64,000 nt of DNA from Procambarus clarkii (Eukaryota; Arthropoda; Malacostraca; Decapoda; Cambaridae): the NCBI RefSeq assembly GCF_040958095.1, contig NC_091185.1, positions 13,099,952 to 13,163,951 of the forward strand, in the 5' to 3' direction. Shown piece by piece: positions 34,801 to 44,578 of the stretch. The notes beneath the pieces were generated by a model that was not told where the DNA came from, searched no databases, and was given only the letters and a program-made list of their open reading frames with translations. Position 1 is the stretch's first letter, and each line of letters opens with the position of its first letter. The position numbers were made by a program, and so were the translations under genes.

Positions 34801-35558
34801 GCACTGAGGGTAAATAGGGTCCAGTCTGCCTTAGCAAACTGCCACCTAGGGAAAGAGAGGGAAGGGCGAAAAGAGAAAAAGGAAACAAGGATGGGGAAAT
34901 GATCACTTCCATGGAGGTCATCAAGAACCTGCCACGTGAAATCTAAGTAAAGAGAAGAAGAGCAGAGAGAAAGATCAAGACAAGAAAGGGTGCGAGTCCG
35001 AGAGTCCAAATGAGTGGGCTCACCAGAATTCAGAAGAGACAGGGAAGAAGAGAGGAGAAACGGCTCAAGGAGGCGACCCCGGGTATTCGTCAGAACGTCA
35101 CCCCAAAGAGAATGACGACAATAGAAGTCACCCAGCAGGAGCACAGGCTCCGGCAAGGAGTCTAGGTGGTGTTTCAAATCAGGAAGGGAGAGCGGGACAC
35201 TCGGGGGGAGATAAATGGAACAAACTGTGTACCATTTCCCCACAAAGATACGAGCAGCAGAACAATGGAGAGGCGAAGGAAAAAGTAAAGGAACAAAGGG
35301 AACATCAGCACGAATCAAGAGAGCAGAAGAATTAGAAGCCCCAGCAATGGCTGGGGGGGGGGAGAGAAAGGAAAAGCCACGGAAACGACCAGGGCGAGCA
35401 CCAAGCATTGGCTCCTGGAGACAGACACAAAGGGGCGAAAACCGCGAAATCAGAAGTTGGAGTTCGAGGAAATTGGCGTAATAACCTCGAACGTTCCATT
35501 GAAGAATGAACAACGACGAGAAGAGAAAGGACAAAAACAGAGAACAAGGAAGAAACAA
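31833..35558 (-). CDS. LINE copy 2 ORF2: endonuclease, RT, RNase H (1,241 aa, open)
   Basis: This is the only long intact frame in the window. Its ATG lies 23 bases after the ORF1 stop. The endonuclease occupies residues about 18-230 (WNVRGYY at 21; GDFY at 143; GSDHFPIL). The RT lies at about 480-740, with LFDLEKAYDTTW and catalytic YVDD. RNase H lies at about 970-1,110 (FTDGSKSADG, TAELSAILYAL, VVDSRSALMAL, NERADAAAKEA). A C-terminal CPSCIVPLTVVHVLLECP follows. Two conserved motifs are altered relative to copy 1: GDFN is GDFY in the endonuclease, and PQGS is LQVS in RT motif B. The enzyme is therefore probably defective although the frame is open. It would be expressed, if at all, from the LINE's own 5' end. 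Confidence 0.9.
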   Translation of the reverse strand: MFLPCSLFLSFLFSSLFILQWNVRGYYANFLELQLLISRFSPLCVCLQEPMLGARPGRFRGFSFLSPPPAIAGASNSSALLIRADVPFVPLLFPSPLHCSAARIFVGKWYTVCSIYLPPSVPLSLPDLKHHLDSLPEPVLLLGDFYCRHSLWGDVLTNTRGRLLEPFLLSSSLSLLNSGEPTHLDSRTRTLSCLDLSLCSSSLYLDFTWQVLDDLHGSDHFPILVSFFSFRPSLSFPRWQFAKADWTLFTLSAALSDFSLLPLSCALLLFHDTVFNAALRSIPRSSSQGPWKCVPWWNADCARAVRCKRAAWKRHRRRQTTDSFLFFRKASAVARRAIRTAKRECWASYVSTITSETPLAQIWKRIRKIAGKFVPDVSPVLHLHDTLVADPLQVASEPGSHFSSVSSGLHLPQSFLLRKPVLEFRPLDFCTHLQLPYNDPFSLSELRSALALCVSTAPGSDGIHYEMLRHLPPSTSQYLLSLYNRIWESSSVPEDWLDAVVLPVRKPGSLGTSPKDFRPIALTSCVCKLFERMVNVRLMWFLEHHHLLSPSQFGFRKCRSTTDVLVNLEVYIRTAFAAKTSVVAVLFDLEKAYDTTWRYHILSQLHSFGLRGHLPLFLRSFLSHRSFRVRLGTALSPSFQQYEGVLQVSVLSTTLFLVALNGLLSSLPSGVVSALYVDDLTLCCQGDDSPLLQRRLQLAIDAVSSWATDHGFKFSTSKTYAMTFTRKRVVLRPSLSLYGHPLEYKDSAKLLGLFLDTRLSWSPHISYLRVECSKALTLLRVLSHTSWGADRRTLLALYSSLVLSKLDYGCPAYSSASPSTLRRLDALHHTGLRLSSGAFRSTPILSLYVDTGFLSLQDRRDRYCLRYLARSLQHPSSRLCRAITFTPPAVPVPHHHLPLSVRLSRLQDSLSVRISDVSPRVVTSLPPWRVPLPRFCTSLTRITKAFTPPTVLKRLFLEHFSSHSRSVSVFTDGSKSADGVGYSVVFPDRTYMCRLPPETSIFTAELSAILYALRLLLSRCQSSFVVVVDSRSALMALGSFNPVHPVVVEIQHWLFLVHSKFKSIEFCWVPSHIGVSLNERADAAAKEAVRSCPISRKGIPYSDFYPVIHSSVLTRWQASWLSVTGNKLRTLKYCVSSWPSSFHRNRRWETALVRLRIGHTRLTHGHLMERRPAPYCPSCIVPLTVVHVLLECPDFQDERVSCFPTAPGGHLSLDRILGDSDTFDIVRLMRFCSRIGILGDI

Positions 35559-35581
35559 AGGCGAAAGAGCAACAGAGCACG

Positions 35582-37560
35582 TTAAAGAATATCAGGGTCG
35601 GGATCAGGGTCAGCAAAGTCAGGGTTAGGGGGCATGGGTAAACTGAGCAAAGACGGAGGGAAGGAAACGGGAGAACAGATCAGAGGGGGGCGGGCGGGGT
35701 CCGGAGGAGGAGGAGGAGGAAGAGGAAGAGGAGGAGACAACGGAGAGGAGCAGTCAAGGACAGCAGCAGGAAGAGGGGGAGTAGAAAGAGGGGAGCGCAC
35801 CCCAGCAAGAGCAGCAACCGAAAGGGAAGCAGGGGCCAAAGAAACCTCCATAGCAGGAACAGGGGGCGCAATCACTGAAACGGGAGGGGAAGGAGCAACA
35901 GAGCCAGAAGTAGGAGCTGAGGAAGAAAGCGAAGCCTTCTTACCCGCCGGGGAAGAGGAAGGAGAGGAGCCAGGCTTACGCTTCTGACTTAAAGAGACCG
36001 GTGTCCCAGCAACTACGTACCGGGCAACGGATTAAAGTGTCTCAACAGGAGAAGCCGAACGAGAGCACACACGACGGCCGTTAGGAGAGCGATGGACATC
36101 CGCCCGCATCGACAGGCGGTGGGGAGAGCCGATAGATGGAGGAAGAGGATGGGAAGGTGGATCGGAGGGGGACGAGGAAGTAGACACAGGAGACATGACA
36201 GACCGGGTTGAAAGAAGGGGAACCCCAGACAGAGGACCAGGACCCCTCGGGAGAGAACTCAAAGGAACAGAGGAGGGGGCAGTGGGCGCATCAGGGTCCA
36301 AGGCCCGGAAACGGTTGAGAGTCTGAGGAAGGGGGAAGGACGAGGAGAGGAAGAGCGCAACACGCGAGCATAAGAGATGTCAGTATAGGGCGGGAGCCGG
36401 CGAACCTGGCGCCTCGCCTCAGGAAAAGATAAACGCTCCCGGTGCTTCAGGTTAAGAACGGCCGCTTCAAGCTTGTAATGGACACAGGCACGGGAGAAGG
36501 TAGGATGGGCCTCACCGCAGTTGAGGCAGCGAGCTTGGGGAGAAGTGCACTCCGACTTAGAGTGACCTTCACTCCCACACAAAGGACAGAGAGAGACAGT
36601 CCCAGAGCAGCGGAGGGCACCATGCCCAAACCTCCAGCACTTGTTACAAAGTCGAGGAGAAGGAATATACTCCTGGACAGAGCACCTAGCACCAGCAAGA
36701 ATGACAGAGGATGGAAGGGTCTTACCATCAAAGGTGATCTTCACAACGCGAAGGGGTTGACGGCGACGACCACGAGGGGGACGAGTAAACGAGTCAACCT
36801 GGAGGACAGAATGGCCTTGGGCATCAAGGATATGCCGAATATCATTGTAGCAATCCTGCAGATTCCGAACACCGGTTGCAACATGGGGTGGGAGGAGAAT
36901 AGTGCCAACACTGGCATTCATCTGAACGTTCTTGGAGACCCGAACAGGGATCTCGCCAAGGCAAGATAAGGCAGCCAAGCGGGAAGCCGCATCCTGAGAA
37001 GGAGCAGCAACGACACGTGTACCGAGACGAGTGGGGTTGAAAGTAACACACGCATCCACGGAATCTACAAGATGCCGATGGAGGGAGAAATCGTCAGGAG
37101 GCGCAGAATCAAGAGGGAGGAGATCAAAGTATTTGGCCCATGAAGCAGGACGAAACAATGCCTGATACGCATCAGCACGGGAAGGAATCGAGCGAGTGCG
37201 GCTGGGGCGCGAACGGCGTTGAGAACCCCTAGAGAGAGAGGGGTCAAAAGGCGCAGTAGTCACAACGAAAGACTTAGCCACACCAGGGGACGAAGTGGTC
37301 ACCACCGGGGGCTGGAGGCTCGACCCAACCACAGAGGAGGGAGGGGAGCTGGGGGAAGAAGTCAGGACGGTCAAAGGAGGAGCAAGGTCGGGGCCCAACG
37401 CAACGGGAGCTACAGAGCCTGGTCTTCCAATACAGGCCGACTCGGGGGCTTGGTCGCCCACCCCACGAGCCTGAGAGGGTACAACGGAAACATTCAACGA
37501 CAGACGAAAAGTGACAAATTCATCCACGAATGTGCCCCCATACCCACCATGGAGCCACAA
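35582..37560 (-). pseudogene. LINE copy 2 ORF1: zinc-knuckle protein, frameshifted
   Basis: The main frame is 433 residues (37,560-36,259) and includes three zinc knuckles (CNKCWRFGHGALRC, CPLCGSEGHSKSEC, CLNCGEAHPTFSRAC). The ATG at 37,560 may lie upstream of the native start, since copy 1 begins about 30 residues later. A shift near 36,300 moves the Pro/Ser-rich tail into the frame 36,301-36,032, which stops where copy 1 stays open. A further frame (35,875-35,582) carries the natural C-terminus PDPDPDIL. It would coat LINE RNA if intact. Confidence 0.8.
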
Positions 37561-38042
37561 TTAGAGGCAGGACACCCAACAAGAAGCTATCGCCGATCAT
37601 GCCGGGGCCCCCTAGGGGTGTGTCGTGAGTATACGCCCCACAAACGCCACCTTAAGAACCGTCAGTCCGTCGAGATCGGGTTCAGCGACGAAAGGGGGAT
37701 TGACAATAAAAGGTTCCCCTCGCTCGAGACGTTGGGTACTACAGTTCTACGGGTGCAAGAGTATGCCTCCTCAAGCACCCGGGCGTCAAAATAGAAGAAG
37801 TCCAAAGAAATAATCCAAAACAAGCAAAAGGTCGGCAGGAAACGACAAGCAGATAGGAGAAGAGGGGGGAGAAAAACGAAACATAAGGAAAAGGAAAAGC
37901 GATCCGGCACAATTGGAGAAGACAGCAGCAGGAGTGCAAGGCCAGAGGACTGCCCAACGGAGCATCACACTCCGGCAGCCGTCCACCAAGCCCCCTCACG
38001 ACGCCAACGGGCCGGATGGGGAGGGGGCCCCAACTGAGAAGT

Positions 38043-38198
38043 GATAACCGTTGGGGAGTAAACACTAAATACTTTCAATGCTCTGCTAAATATATCAATT
38101 TTCGGCTGAGAAAAAGAGTAAGGCTGGAAGCCACTTATATTCACTTTACAGCTAGACCATATCAACAGAGCTTTTCCCCAGATGGTGTACATTTGTGA
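38043..38198 (+). pseudogene. SGNH-hydrolase-like frame of Pao-2, C-terminal part
   Basis: The open frame reads RWGVNTKYFQCSAKYINFRL and ends YQQSFSPDGVHL before TGA at 38,196-38,198. DGVH is a clear block V (DxxH) of the SGNH family, which supplies the catalytic Asp and His. Together with GGND at 15,017 and the Ser at 14,869, the three pieces give an SGNH-type order split by two insertions. Confidence 0.6.
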
Positions 38199-38905
38199 GG
38201 AGAGTCCAGGACCCCTGTGGTCAACAAATTAGTCAATACTATCAACCATCATAGAAGGTTGTGGCTAGCAGCCAAACTTAGTTGTATATACAGTACTGAT
38301 AATTTTCACTTGTGTTTATAAATGCACATATCATATATCATCTATATATAAAAATTATAAAAAATTCACAAAAATATAGCACTATTCTATTCATCTTACA
38401 GCACCATTACTTACATTTATGCCAACCTCTAATAAGTAGGATATTTTTAGACTAATTGTACTGAGGCATGTACAAGTGCAGCCTAAAATATTTAGTCATT
38501 TTCCTAGGTAGAAATTATTTCAACTGGTCCTGTACTAGACAGTACTGGTGTATATATTATTTACCATTGTGCTGACCCTAAGCAGGGTGGGATCTGTAAT
38601 TATTAATTGTATTTATCATTATCTCGTGCATCCTTTGAGTGCTACTGAATGTCACTATCTCATCGAATGTTGATTTTGATGACCTAACCAGACGAATCTC
38701 AATAGTAATATTTCAGTTCTACACAAATATTAGTTATCCATTATTTGGTAGGTAACCTAACCTCCAAACGAGGTAGTGCATAGCCTAGTCAAGAATATTA
38801 GGCTATTATATTGATATTGACCTCTGTCACATGTGTCAATATCCCAGTTACATTAGTAACAACTATATTCCATCCGATCAGCCTTTGAACACTGTACTAA
38901 AAGTG
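38199..38905 (+). other. Pao-2 leader, downstream part
   Basis: The stretch 38,340-38,820 is homologous to the Pao-1 leader at 18,570-19,070 (shared blocks include ATAGCACTATT, TATGCCAACC and GGTAGGTA). In Pao-1 the gag ATG would follow about 80 bases later. Here the sequence instead runs into a TA tract and satellite A, so the rest of Pao-2 is missing or displaced. Confidence 0.7.
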
Positions 38906-38906
38906 T

Positions 38907-38993
<87 letters not shown>
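38906..38993. repeat. (TA)n tract bordering satellite A
   Basis: About 88 bases of TA repeat. The first satellite unit begins inside it, at the unit's own ATAT site. Confidence 0.9.
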
Positions 38994-38994
<1 letters not shown>

Positions 38995-41900
38995 CTGAAA
39001 ACTCACACCCCAGAAGTGACTCGAACCCATACTCCCAGAAGCAACGCAACTGGTATGTACAAGACGCCTTAATCCACTTGACCATCACGACCGGACAAAA
39101 TGAGGTGATAGCCGAGGCTATATGAACCACCCCACCGCCGGCACTCGGATAGTTATCTTGGGCATAGCATTTTACCAAATCACCTCATTCTTTGGGGCAC
39201 ACGTGAGGAACACAAATGCGAACAAGCCTGAATGGTCCCCAGGACATATGCAACTGAAAACTCACACCCCAGAAGTGACTCGAACCCATACTCCCAGAAG
39301 CAACGCAACTGGTATGTACAAGACGCCTTAATCCACTTGACCATCACGACCGGACAAAATGAGGTGATAGCCGAGGCTATATGAACCACCCCACCGCCGG
39401 CACTCGGATAGTTATCTTGGGCATAGCATTTTACCAAATCACCTCATTCTTTGGGGCACACGTGAGGAACACAAATGCGAACAAGCCTGAATGGTCCCCA
39501 GGACATATGCAACTGAAAACTCACACCCCAGAAGTGACTCGAACCCATACTCCCAGAAGCAACGCAACTGGTATGTACAAGACGCCTTAATCCACTTGAC
39601 CATCACGACCGGACAAAATGAGGTGATAGCCGAGGCTATATGAACCACCCCACCGCCGGCACTCGGATAGTTATCTTGGGCATAGCATTTTACCAAATCA
39701 CCTCATTCTTTGGGGCACACGTGAGGAACACAAATGCGAACAAGCCTGAATGGTCCCCAGGACATATGCAACTGAAAACTCACACCCCAGAAGTGACTCG
39801 AACCCATACTCCCAGAAGCAACGCAACTGGTATGTACAAGACGCCTTAATCCACTTGACCATCACGACCGGACAAAATGAGGTGATAGCCGAGGCTATAT
39901 GAACCACCCCACCGCCGGCACTCGGATAGTTATCTTGGGCATAGCATTTTACCAAATCACCTCATTCTTTGGGGCACACGTGAGGAACACAAATGCGAAC
40001 AAGCCTGAATGGTCCCCAGGACATATGCAACTGAAAACTCACACCCCAGAAGTGACTCGAACCCATACTCCCAGAAGCAACGCAACTGGTATGTACAAGA
40101 CGCCTTAATCCACTTGACCATCACGACCGGACAAAATGAGGTGATAGCCGAGGCTATATGAAACCCCACCGCCGGCACTCGGATAGTTATCTTGGGCATA
40201 GCATTTTACCAAATCACCTCATTCTTTGGGGCACACGTGAGGAACACAAATGCGAACAAGCCTGAATGGTCCCCAGGACATATGCAACTGAAAACTCACA
40301 CCCCAGAAGTGACTCGAACCCATACTCCCAGAAGCAACGCAACTGGTATGTACAAGACGCCTTAATCCACTTGACCATCACGACCGGACAAAATGAGGTG
40401 ATAGCCGAGGCTATATGAACCACCCCACCGCCGGCACTCGGATAGTTATCTTGGGCATAGCATTTTACCAAATCACCTCATTCTTTGGGGCACACGTGAG
40501 GAACACAAATGCGAACAAGCCTGAATGGTCCCCAGGACATATGCAACTGAAAACTCACACCCCAGAAGTGACTCGAACCCATACTCCCAGAAGCAACGCA
40601 ACTGGTATGTACAAGACGCCTTAATCCACTTGACCATCACGACCGGACAAAATGAGGTGATAGCCGAGGCTATATGAACCACCCCACCGCCGGCACTCGG
40701 ATAGTTATCTTGGGCATAGCATTTTACCAAATCACCTCATTCTTTGGGGCACACGTGAGGAACACAAATGCGAACAAGCCTGAATGGTCCCCAGGACATA
40801 TGCAACTGAAAACTCACACCCCAGAAGTGACTCGAACCCATACTCCCAGAAGCAACGCAACTGGTATGTACAAGACGCCTTAATCCACTTGACCATCACG
40901 ACCGGACAAAATGAGGTGATAGCCGAGGCTATATGAACCACCCCACCGCCGGCACTCGGATAGTTATCTTGGGCATAGCATTTTACCAAATCACCTCATT
41001 CTTTGGGGCACACGTGAGGAACACAAATGCGAACAAGCCTGAATGGTCCCCAGGACATATGCAACTGAAAACTCACACCCCAGAAGTGACTCGAACCCAT
41101 ACTCCCAGAAGCAACGCAACTGGTATGTACAAGACGCCTTAATCCACTTGACCATCACGACCGGACAAAATGAGGTGATAGCCGAGGCTATATGAACCAC
41201 CCACCGCCGGCACTCGGATAGTTATCTTGGGCATAGCATTTTACCAAATCACCTCATTCTTTGGGGCACACGTGAGGAACACAAATGCGAACAAGCCTGA
41301 ATGGTCCCCAGGACATATGCAACTGAAAACTCACACCCCAGAAGTGACTCGAACCCATACTCCCAGAAGCAATGCAACTGGTATGTACAAGACGCCTTAA
41401 TCCACTTGACCATCACGACCGGACAAAATGAGGTGATAGCCGAGGCTATATGAACCACCCCACCGCCGGCACTCGGATAGTTATCTTGGGCATAGCATTT
41501 TACCAAATCACCTCATTCTTTGGGGCACACGTGAGGAACACAAATGCGAACAAGCCTGAATGGTCCCCAGGACATATGCAACTGAAAACTCACACCCCAG
41601 AAGTGACTCGAACCCATACTCCCAGAAGCAACGCAACTGGTATGTACAAGACGCCTTAATCCACTTGACCATCACGACCGGACAAAATGAGGTGATAGCC
41701 GAGGCTATATGAACCACCCCACCGCCGGCACTCGGATAGTTATCTTGGGCATAGCATTTTACCAAATCACCTCATTCTTTGGGGCACACGTGAGGAACAC
41801 AAATGCGAACAAGCCTGAATGGTCCCCAGGACATATGCAACTGAAAACTCACACCCCAGAAGTGACTCGAACCCATACTCCCAGAAGCAACGCAACTGGT

Positions 41901-42352
41901 ATGTACAAGACGCCTTAATCCACTTGACCATCACGACCGGACAAAATGAGGTGATAGCCGAGGCTATATGAACCACCCCACCGCCGGCACTCGGATAGTT
42001 ATCTTGGGCATAGCATTTTACCAAATCACCTCATTCTTTGGGGCACACGTGAGGAACACAAATGCGAACAAGCCTGAATGGTCCCCAGGACATATGCAAC
42101 TGAAAACTCACACCACAGAAGTGACTCGAACCCATACTCCCAGAAGCAACGCAACTGGTATGTACAAGACGCCTTAATCCACTTGACCATCACGACCGGA
42201 CAAAATGAGGTGATAGCCGAGGCTATATGAACCACCCCACCGCCGGCACTCGGATAGTTATCTTGGGCATAGCATTTTACCAAATCACCTCATTCTTTGG
42301 GGCACACGTGAGGAACACAAAAGCGAACAAGCCTGAATGGTCCCCAGGACAT
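38994..42352 (-). repeat. Satellite A: 259-bp tandem repeat with tRNA-like core (13 units)
   Basis: Thirteen near-identical head-to-tail units with only a few differences (units near 40,160 and 41,200 are 2 and 1 bp shorter; single substitutions at about 41,372 and 42,116). Read on the minus strand, each unit has a core of about 85 nt, first at 39,092-39,008. It has an A-box-like TGGTCAAGTGGA, a B-box-like GGTTCGAGTCA (10 of 11 to consensus), and TTTT about 16 nt after the B box. The length suits a class II (Leu/Ser) tRNA with a long variable arm. The acceptor and T stems do not pair well, so this is tRNA-derived, not a working tRNA. Confidence 0.85.
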
Positions 42353-43213
42353 ATAGCCTCGGCTATCACCTCATTTTGTCCGGTCGTGATGGTCAAGTGG
42401 ATTAAGGCGTCTTGTACATACCAGTTGCGTTGCTTCTGGGAGTATGGGTTCGAGTCACTTCTGGGGTGTGAGTTTTCAGTTGCATATGTCCTGGGGACCA
42501 TTCAGGCTTGTTCGCATTTGTGTTCCTCACGTGTGCCCCAAAGAATGAGGTGATTTGGTAAAATGCTATGCCCAAGATAACTATCCGAGTGCCGGCGGTG
42601 GGGTGGTTCATATAGCCTCGGCTATCACCTCATTTTGTCCGGTCGTGATGGTCAAGTGGATTAAGGCGTCTTGTACATACCAGTTGCGTTGCTTCTGGGA
42701 GTATGGGTTCGAGTCACTTCTGGGGTGTGAGTTTTCAGTTGCATATGTCCTGGGGACCATTCAGGCTTGTTCGCATTTGTGTTCCTCACGTGTGCCCCAA
42801 AGAATGAGGTGATTTGGTAAAATGCTATGCCCAAGATAACTATCCGAGTGCCGGCGGTGGGGTGGTTCATATAGCCTCGGCTATCACCTCATTTTGTCCG
42901 GTCGTGATGGTCAAGTGGATTAAGGCGTCTTGTACATACCAGTTGCGTTGCTTCTGGGAGTATGGGTTCGAGTCACTTCTGGGGTGTGAGTTTTCAGTTG
43001 CATATGTCCTGGGGACCATTCAGGCTTGTTCGCATTTGTGTTCCTCACGTGTGCCCCAAAGAATGAGGTGATTTGGTAAAATGCTTAAGTGCTTAAGTGG
43101 ATTAAGGCGTCTTGTACATACCAGTTGCGTTGCTTCTGGGAGTATGGGTTCGAGTCACTTCTGGGGTGTGAGTTTTCAGTTGCATATGTCCTGGGGACCA
43201 TTCAGGCTTGTTC
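42353..43213 (+). repeat. Satellite A in inverted orientation
   Basis: At 42,353 the array switches strand between CATAT sites of two different unit positions. Three near-complete units follow, then a deletion joins AAAATGC to AAGTGGATTAAGG at about 43,085, and a last partial unit ends in a TA run. The tRNA-like cores are on the plus strand, for example 42,382-42,476, with A-box-like at 42,390, B box at 42,447-42,457 and TTTT at 42,473. Confidence 0.85.
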
Positions 43214-43231
43214 GCATATATATATATATAT
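43214..43231. repeat. Short (TA)n run between satellite A and the arm
   Basis: About 18 bases of TA. It is mirrored at about 63,152-63,169. Confidence 0.8.
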
Positions 43232-43462
43232 TGTATCGGGGAGGAAATATTATTGTACCGGATGGATGCCCGCTTCACTGTTTTGTTTGTGTTGTCAGAG
43301 CAGCTGTGTCGTGCTTGTGTACAAGTTGTTGGAATGTTAACTACTAGCTTAATTTCTATTTGTTCTAGCTTTAGTCATGTGCAGTTTACTTATTGTTATA
43401 GTGAATAAACAGTGCTTAAACTGAATATAAGAAATGTATATTATATTTCTTGCGTTACTGCA
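43232..43462. other. Unassigned sequence outside the Gypsy LTR
   Basis: 230 bases with no recognised motif apart from an AATAAA near 43,404. It is mirrored at 62,922-63,151. Confidence 0.5.
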
Positions 43463-44475
43463 TGTTACGGCCCTCTTGGGTCGCAACTGGGTTCTTTCTC
43501 TGATGTTAGTAAGGCTTGGGTATCCGGCCCCAAGCTAGTAGTGGCTTTCAAGGGGTGTGTTCTGTAACGCAAGTAAATTAAAGGGGAAGGGAGACAAAGG
43601 CAAAAACTTAAATATATAATTATCACTGTCACCATAAATAATATATAAATTATCACACGGGGGAGGTATAAACACTATTATGTACAATATGGTCTTCCTC
43701 TGAAGACGCGGAGTGTTCCACGGTGCTCTACGATGCTTAGCCCTTGGTCCTCTTGTGGCCTCACGATGAATCCTTCGATTCTCTTGAGTCTACCCTGGCC
43801 ACAGACCAGCCAAATCACAGCTCCACTGGGGGCACCATCGTGGAGGCCATCAACCACAAATCCAGCCTGTAGCTGGCAGGTTCCAATCAGTTCCGCTGGT
43901 TAGGCCACTCCACGACCGATACTAGGGTAGCGAGCCTAGGCAGGAGCCTCGTGTGATCCCACAGATCACTCTCCTCACCACAACACCCCAGTGGTTAGTC
44001 TTCTCCACTAGTCAGCCCCGGGTACGACAATCCCTGGTTCTGCCACTTCAGAGGCAGGCTAACACAACAGTGTTCATCTGGGGGGGTTGACTCACAGCTT
44101 CAGCGGCAAATGCGTGGAGGTTCTACGGCTGCCTTGGGTAGACTGATCCAAAGTCCGATTCAGCAGTCCCAGGTCGACTCTGTAATCAGACACGTCATCA
44201 GTACTAGTTACACTCTAGGGCACCTCACTTACAGGCTTAGACACAAACGCCCACCTATCCACTCCATAATGGCGTTGCTGTCTAAGCGTCACCTCACCAG
44301 AGGTCAGCAGCGGCTGTGTTATGAGCTGATTAGGACGGGAAACTAGCCCTTGTGGCCGGTATATCTCGTCCTCACTAGATGGCGTCGTCCATTTGGAGGG
44401 GGTTTTGGGAGCTGTCCCACAGATGGCGCGGTCGTCACCGCTCCGTGCTCGGACGCTGGGCTCGGGTCCGTAACA
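43463..44475 (+). repeat. LTR of the Gypsy element, left-arm copy
   Basis: Begins TGTTACGGCC and ends GTCCGTAACA, a typical TG...CA LTR with short inverted termini. 1,013 bp. The frame at 44,110-44,346 inside it resembles no known protein. Confidence 0.7.
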
Positions 44476-44497
44476 CTGCAGGATGTAACTGTACTGT

Positions 44498-44567
44498 AAT
44501 TATTTGATCAATAAAGTCACAAGTCTGGCAATGCTCTTCTTTACCTCATTTTATTGATCAAATAATT
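44498..44567. other. 18-bp inverted repeat in the Gypsy leader
   Basis: AATTATTTGATCAATAAA (44,498-44,515) is perfectly complementary to 44,550-44,567, with a 34-base loop. It lies about 20 bases after the LTR, where a PBS is expected. No tRNA-like PBS is evident. Mirrored in the right arm. Confidence 0.7.
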
Positions 44568-44578
44568 CAGCCCATGAA

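Larger units (their letters stand above)
31753..38027 (-). mobile_element. LINE copy 2 (I-like, two ORFs, RNase H), full length, minus strand
   Basis: The element is bounded by a target duplication of about 15 bp, CCCCAACTGAGAAGT (31,738-31,752 and 38,028-38,042), with the C-run shared with the element's own CCCCTCCCC start. Its 3' end (TTGATAATTACTTAC) is near 31,753 and its 5' end near 38,027. It is colinear with copy 1 in the opposite orientation and highly similar throughout. The insertion splits the SGNH-like frame of Pao-2. Confidence 0.9.

Noticed and set aside
39122-42177. Repeated 69- and 85-codon frames on both strands of satellite A
   Set aside because: They recur once per 259-bp unit on both strands and have no protein-like features; they are by-products of a tRNA-like satellite.
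38994-43213. Regular direct repeats resembling a CRISPR array
   Set aside because: Units are 259 bp, identical throughout, with no unique spacers, and the genome is eukaryotic.
43465-43656. 63-codon minus-strand frame inside the Gypsy LTR, and the 78-codon frame at 44,110-44,346
   Set aside because: LTR interior, no known domain, and both are simply duplicated with the arm.
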